A stretch of 20,200 nt of DNA from Marinilabilia sp. UBA5340 (GTDB lineage: Bacteria > Bacteroidota > Bacteroidia > Bacteroidales > Marinilabiliaceae): positions 17,191 through 37,390 of the forward strand of contig DHQK01000049.1 in NCBI GenBank assembly GCA_002411085.1, in the 5' to 3' direction. The first letter of the stretch is position 1. The number at the start of each line of letters is the position of its first letter. The translations under genes and the position numbers were made by a program. Positions 16,596 to 20,200 of this stretch are shown here, one piece after another. The notes under the pieces were generated by a model. The model was not told the origin of the DNA. It saw nothing but the letters and a program-made list of their open reading frames with translations, and searched no databases.

Positions 16596-18263
16596 CTACC
16601 TGGACTTTTTACCCCAGAAGGTTGCGTTCAGGTTTTTCTCTGTTCCTGCGTAAACAATTGTTACATGCCTTGGGGTGGCTTCCCAATCGACTTCGCGTTC
16701 AACGCAGACAATGACATTGCCCAGTGTGAGTTGCTTTTTTTCTTCATCGTAACTCCAATTTCCTGTTAGGGCGCCGGACATTGTGCCATCGGCATTAAGG
16801 GTGAGTGATGAAGCAGTGTTTTGTTGGGCGTATTTGTATTCAAGCTTAATGTGTTCCCATTTCCCAATCAGCGAATCTCTGGTAATTGTTCCGTAGTCCG
16901 GGACTGCAGCATAGCGCTGAGGCAATGCTATGGGCCACAGGTTGTCGGGCTCACTTGCAGAAGCCGGGCACCAAACAATCTTACGAACGTGTCCCATCAT
17001 TATGGCATTGGAAACAGGAATGCCCGGGACATCTTTTGGCAGTCTTCCCTGCGACATATAGAACCATTCATCCGTATCTTCATGTTGAAAAATGGCACAG
17101 TGTGCTATGCCAACCCATCCGTGGCTGAGATTGAATTTGTAGGGGTGGGTTACAATTGGATAACTGTCCCCGCGTCCGTTGGTGAAGTTGCGTCCTGTAA
17201 TGTCATAATAAGGGCCGTCTATGTTTTCGCTTCTTACCACCCGGGTATTGTAAGGTACATCAAGGCCATCGTAGGCCATAAACAAATAGTAGTACCCATC
17301 CTTGTAGATTATTTCAGGAGCTTCGCTGGCCTGCCAGCGAGATGAGGCTGTGCGTGTGCCAATTCTTTTTCCATAACGGGCTGTCAACTCACTTACACTG
17401 TTTGCATAAGGCGCTCCCAAAGTGTTCAAGGGTTTTCCAGTTGTTGCATCTACTTCCAATAGTGCAAAACCACTGTGCCAGGAGCCGTGTATCAGGTAAT
17501 GTTTTCCTTCGGGGGACACAATGTACGTTGGATCAATTGCGTTGTAGTAAAAATAGGCACTCCAGTCATTTGTGCTGGAGCGACTGTAGTCCAGACCAAG
17601 GTCAGAAGAGGATGTTGTAACAAACCCTTTGTCTTCCCATACTGCCCCGGCCGGATCTGTCGATTCGCACATGCCGATGAAGGCTCGTTCTGTCCAGCTT
17701 CCGTCGAAAGCGGAAGTTGTGGGATTTCCGGTTTTAATGTAATTATGAATAACGATGCTGTAGTACATGCGCAGTTTTTCCTGTCCGCCAACATTGACGC
17801 GTCGCACTACTGGTGCCCAGTAACCGTATTGTATATCCTCCTCGGGAATGGCATCCAGCCCCATTCCGGCTCTTATAGAATTGAGCGAATCGGCAACCCA
17901 GGAAGGGGGATCATAGAATGGTCCGCCTACCCATTGCCAGTTTACCAGGTCTTTGGATCGTTTTCCCTGAAAATGGCCATGTCCTTCGTGTTCATTTCCA
18001 TACGAGGCATCAGTCCCATACATGTAATAATATCCATTATAGAAAGCAACAGACGGATCGTGAACATTGGCCAGATTCCACTCACTCCGGTTCGCCCACG
18101 AGGCTATTGGTGAATAGTCGTCTGAGTAGGTCGGGATTGACCATTCGGTTTCAGGCTCAGACCCGTTCTCTTCATCTATGGGTTCAACCTTATCGTCTTC
18201 ACACCTTGCAAATAACAGAGCAGTTATGGCGGCAGATAAAAACAGTAAATACTTAAATCTCAT
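16596..18263 (-). CDS. Glycoside hydrolase family 43 lipoprotein, probable endo-1,5-alpha-L-arabinanase
   Basis: This 555-residue exported enzyme probably cuts alpha-1,5-linked arabinan on the cell surface. A hydrophobic signal ends at Cys21 followed by Glu-Asp-Asp; the residue before Cys is Arg, unusual for a lipobox, but the acidic triplet fits the Bacteroidota surface-export signal. The five-bladed propeller carries the GH43 triad: base D69 in VHDPSV, pKa-setting D244 in NAIDPTYI, and acid E317 in SEAPEII. H388 in IAHCAIF is the likely metal-binding histidine. The WAPD motif common in the family reads WAPVV (149-153). Residues about 463-555 (LIGKWEHIKLEY onward) resemble the C-terminal beta domain of two-domain bacterial arabinanases, which favours arabinanase over xylosidase. 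It lies downstream of susC-susD, behind a terminator-like hairpin. Confidence 0.9.
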   Translation of the reverse strand: MRFKYLLFLSAAITALLFARCEDDKVEPIDEENGSEPETEWSIPTYSDDYSPIASWANRSEWNLANVHDPSVAFYNGYYYMYGTDASYGNEHEGHGHFQGKRSKDLVNWQWVGGPFYDPPSWVADSLNSIRAGMGLDAIPEEDIQYGYWAPVVRRVNVGGQEKLRMYYSIVIHNYIKTGNPTTSAFDGSWTERAFIGMCESTDPAGAVWEDKGFVTTSSSDLGLDYSRSSTNDWSAYFYYNAIDPTYIVSPEGKHYLIHGSWHSGFALLEVDATTGKPLNTLGAPYANSVSELTARYGKRIGTRTASSRWQASEAPEIIYKDGYYYLFMAYDGLDVPYNTRVVRSENIDGPYYDITGRNFTNGRGDSYPIVTHPYKFNLSHGWVGIAHCAIFQHEDTDEWFYMSQGRLPKDVPGIPVSNAIMMGHVRKIVWCPASASEPDNLWPIALPQRYAAVPDYGTITRDSLIGKWEHIKLEYKYAQQNTASSLTLNADGTMSGALTGNWSYDEEKKQLTLGNVIVCVEREVDWEATPRHVTIVYAGTEKNLNATFWGKKSR

Positions 18264-18279
18264 GATATAATATTTTTGG

Positions 18280-18327
18280 AAAAAAACTTCCTTATCAACA
18301 TCTACTGACAGGTTGATAAGGAAGTTT
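18280..18327 (-). terminator. Terminator-like hairpin between susD and the GH43 gene
   Basis: Read leftward, a perfect 16-bp stem (18312-18327 with 18284-18299) closes a 12-base loop and continues into a run of seven U's (18280-18286). It begins 21 bases after the susD stop, and its U-tract ends 16 bases before the GH43 start codon. It has every feature of an intrinsic terminator yet lies inside what should be one operon, so partial termination (attenuation) is the simplest reading. Confidence 0.88.
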
Positions 18328-18348
18328 CAAAAAATAAGCAGATATTTT

Positions 18349-20124
18349 CTACTCTAACTCAACAACTGGTCGGATGTTGTATTTCTCTTTAAACCCGGGA
18401 GCATTGTCTATACTCTTGTTTGCTGAGTTTCCTTCAAGGTTTGGATTGGCATTGAGTATGTTTTGGAAAAGCGGGAAATATTCATGTCCCGGATTGTAAT
18501 ACTGGAATGATGAACCACTGGCTGTTTCAGCAGTCACTACATCTGTGTTTACGATGATGTCGCCTGCTTCATTCTTTGGAGCCAGAATGTAATATCCATG
18601 TTCAATAAGTTGATTCAGACGCGACTGGTCGTAGAAGAATCCCCAACGAATCAGGTCGATTCCCCGGCCATTTTCGCAACCGAATTCTTTCGGTCGTTCA
18701 ACGTTGGCTATTTGTTCGAACAGATGATCGGCTGATGGGAAATCTGCCAGCTCAAGATCCGGCAAAGCTACGCGACGACGAACCTGGTTAATGTAATCAA
18801 TGGCTGTCTGCGTGGGGCCGTTGATTTCGTTTTCGCATTCTGCTGCCCGCAACAGAACATCACTGTAACGCATCAGACGCAGGTTGACTCCGCACTGCAA
18901 TCCGTTGGTAATGGTTGGATAGATGTTGTTCCTTGCATTGGTCCATTTTGCGATGGAGATACCACCCTGAGCACTGTTGGACAATGGTGTTTTGGTGATA
19001 TCTTCCTGATAAACCACGTTGCTACGGGGATCTCCGTTGGGATAAGCTGCAGTTGCCTGGTCGGTGTAATTGCTGTATTCATCTTCGTAAGTAACCAGAG
19101 TCCAGTATAAACGGGGATCCAGGCGGCCATCGGTAGAGGTCTCTGCTTTAAAGAGATTGTATAACCAGGGAGAACCTGCCAGGTCACCCCAGCTTCCTAA
19201 CTCCTGAGAAGCGTAATTGCTTTCCACTGCATGGCCCTGAGTCGCTTCTGAGCTGATATTTACCGGAGTCCATTCTTCGTCGGTACCACCTGTGCCAAAG
19301 TCCATAAATTGAACTTCGAAAAGACTCTCTGCATTGTTTTCTGTGCTTTCTTTGAAGTTGTCACCGTAATCGTTCATCAACTCGTAATGACCATATTCTC
19401 CGGCAATGATGTCCTGGAGGATGGGATAAGCCTCAGTGAATTTATGACGGAACATCAGGGCTCGGGCCATATATCCTGCAGCAGCACCGGACGTGGCACG
19501 TCCTTGTGCCCATTCGCCACCTGCATCTCTTGACGGGAGCATTTCCATTGCCTTACCGAGGTCAATTTCAATCTGGTCAAAGATCTCATCCTGGGTGTTG
19601 TTGGATGCAAACAAGGTATTCATGTCCGAATATGCTTCATAGTCCGTAATAAGAGGTACTGTCTGGTAATAGGTGGACAAATGATAATATGCCAAAGCTC
19701 TGAGGAAGAGTGCCTGTCCGGCAATCTGATTATACGAATCTTCAGACATTTCAACATCATCAACTTTCGATAAAATATAGTTGGTACGGTTCACCACATG
19801 AAACCAGTCGCGGTAGGGCCACATATCACCAATTTCGTTGGTGCCGGGAGAATTCAGGCGGTCGTAGTCGATATACCATTGTTGAGATGAATTCCATACC
19901 TCGTCTCCACGTACTGCATCCAGGGTGTAACCAACACGTGCAAATGAGCCTTCGAGACGGATACGGTTGTAGGCGGCGATAACCACTTCCTGCAGTTCTG
20001 ATTCAGAATCGCCAAAGTCGACAGTCGTCTGTTCGTTTGGGTTCGTAACATCGAGCTGGTCATCGCAGGCTGTCAATCCTCCGATGAGTGCCAATATTAG
20101 AATGAATATATTTAAATTTTTCAT
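18349..20124 (-). CDS. SusD/RagB family outer-membrane glycan-binding lipoprotein
   Basis: SusD proteins sit on the cell surface as the lid of a SusC TonB-dependent transporter and bind the target oligosaccharide. This 591-residue protein has a clear lipoprotein signal (LTAC, Cys20) followed by an acidic DDQLD surface-export signal. TPR-like helices with the family segment AGQALFLRALAYYHLSTYY lie at about 135-155, and the C-terminal SusD region includes RLMRYSDVLLRAAECEN and ERPKEFGCENGRGIDLIRWG. The family's usual ending with a GY/FxxxYNIRP-like stretch is present. It starts 23 bases after the stop of a susC gene that continues beyond the window. The downstream arabinanase suggests an arabinan or arabinose-rich substrate, which is an inference from context and not visible in the SusD sequence. 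Confidence 0.96.
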   Translation of the reverse strand: MKNLNIFILILALIGGLTACDDQLDVTNPNEQTTVDFGDSESELQEVVIAAYNRIRLEGSFARVGYTLDAVRGDEVWNSSQQWYIDYDRLNSPGTNEIGDMWPYRDWFHVVNRTNYILSKVDDVEMSEDSYNQIAGQALFLRALAYYHLSTYYQTVPLITDYEAYSDMNTLFASNNTQDEIFDQIEIDLGKAMEMLPSRDAGGEWAQGRATSGAAAGYMARALMFRHKFTEAYPILQDIIAGEYGHYELMNDYGDNFKESTENNAESLFEVQFMDFGTGGTDEEWTPVNISSEATQGHAVESNYASQELGSWGDLAGSPWLYNLFKAETSTDGRLDPRLYWTLVTYEDEYSNYTDQATAAYPNGDPRSNVVYQEDITKTPLSNSAQGGISIAKWTNARNNIYPTITNGLQCGVNLRLMRYSDVLLRAAECENEINGPTQTAIDYINQVRRRVALPDLELADFPSADHLFEQIANVERPKEFGCENGRGIDLIRWGFFYDQSRLNQLIEHGYYILAPKNEAGDIIVNTDVVTAETASGSSFQYYNPGHEYFPLFQNILNANPNLEGNSANKSIDNAPGFKEKYNIRPVVELE

Positions 20125-20147
20125 GTTGATCTTGTTTTAGATTGTTT

Positions 20148-20200
20148 TTAGAAGGACAAATTAACTCCAAACATAACGGTTCGTGGGGTTGGATACGAAG
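20148..20200 (-). CDS. C-terminus of SusC/RagA TonB-dependent receptor (partial)
   Basis: Only the last 16 codons and stop are in the window. They read SYPTPRTVMFGVNLSF followed by TAA, the characteristic final beta-strand of SusC proteins ending in an aromatic residue, which serves as the outer-membrane insertion signal. Its position 23 bases before susD on the same strand is the standard SusC-SusD order. Confidence 0.9.
   Translation of the reverse strand, partial: SYPTPRTVMFGVNLSF

Noticed and set aside
17475..18113. 212-codon plus-strand frame opposite the GH43 gene
   Set aside because: It is antisense to a gene with a complete GH43 catalytic triad and has no recognisable product.

Overview
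The window reads as chromosomal DNA of a Bacteroidota bacterium, most likely a free-living or gut carbohydrate degrader of the Bacteroidales/Marinilabiliales type (phylum well supported, order inferred). The evidence is a SusC/SusD pair beside a lipoprotein GH43 arabinanase, the phylum's -7 promoter box (TAnnTTTG) in front of several genes, few Shine-Dalgarno sites, an S16 ribosomal protein with a long acidic tail, and gene types and neighbourhoods familiar from this phylum. No rRNA, tRNA, CRISPR array, insertion sequence, prophage or plasmid function was seen.

Layout. 1-2194 (+): the 3' part of a muropeptide ligase (mpl), then a lipoprotein built of a very regular 18-residue solenoid repeat, closed by a strong bidirectional terminator. 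2327-4545 (-): an acetyl-CoA hydrolase/CoA-transferase family enzyme and, separately, rpsP with its own terminator. 4967-9339 (+): dnaE (replicative polymerase alpha subunit) and trxA with a strong terminator. 9587-11710 (-): a CNT-type nucleoside transporter downstream of a DUF151 bifunctional-nuclease/UVR protein. 11889-13868 (-): two adjacent, diverged membrane proteins of the flippase-like UPF0104 (LPG synthase transmembrane) family. 14239-16412 (+): rsmA (ksgA) and mgtE, probably one transcript ended by a 19-bp hairpin terminator. 16596-20200 (-): the promoter-distal end of a polysaccharide utilisation locus, with the last 16 codons of a SusC-type TonB receptor, susD, a terminator-like hairpin, and a GH43 arabinanase.

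How the genes work together. Most of the window is housekeeping: cell-wall recycling, replication, redox, translation, magnesium and nucleoside uptake. The one accessory block is the locus at the right edge. There SusC/SusD would bind and import an oligosaccharide, and the surface GH43 enzyme would cut an arabinose-containing polymer, probably alpha-1,5-arabinan. The most striking signals are the hairpin between susD and the GH43 gene, whose U-tract ends 16 bases before the GH43 start codon and could attenuate the enzyme relative to the importer, and the exact 54-base (18-residue) periodicity in the lipoprotein gene. I did not find a clearly new multi-gene system.
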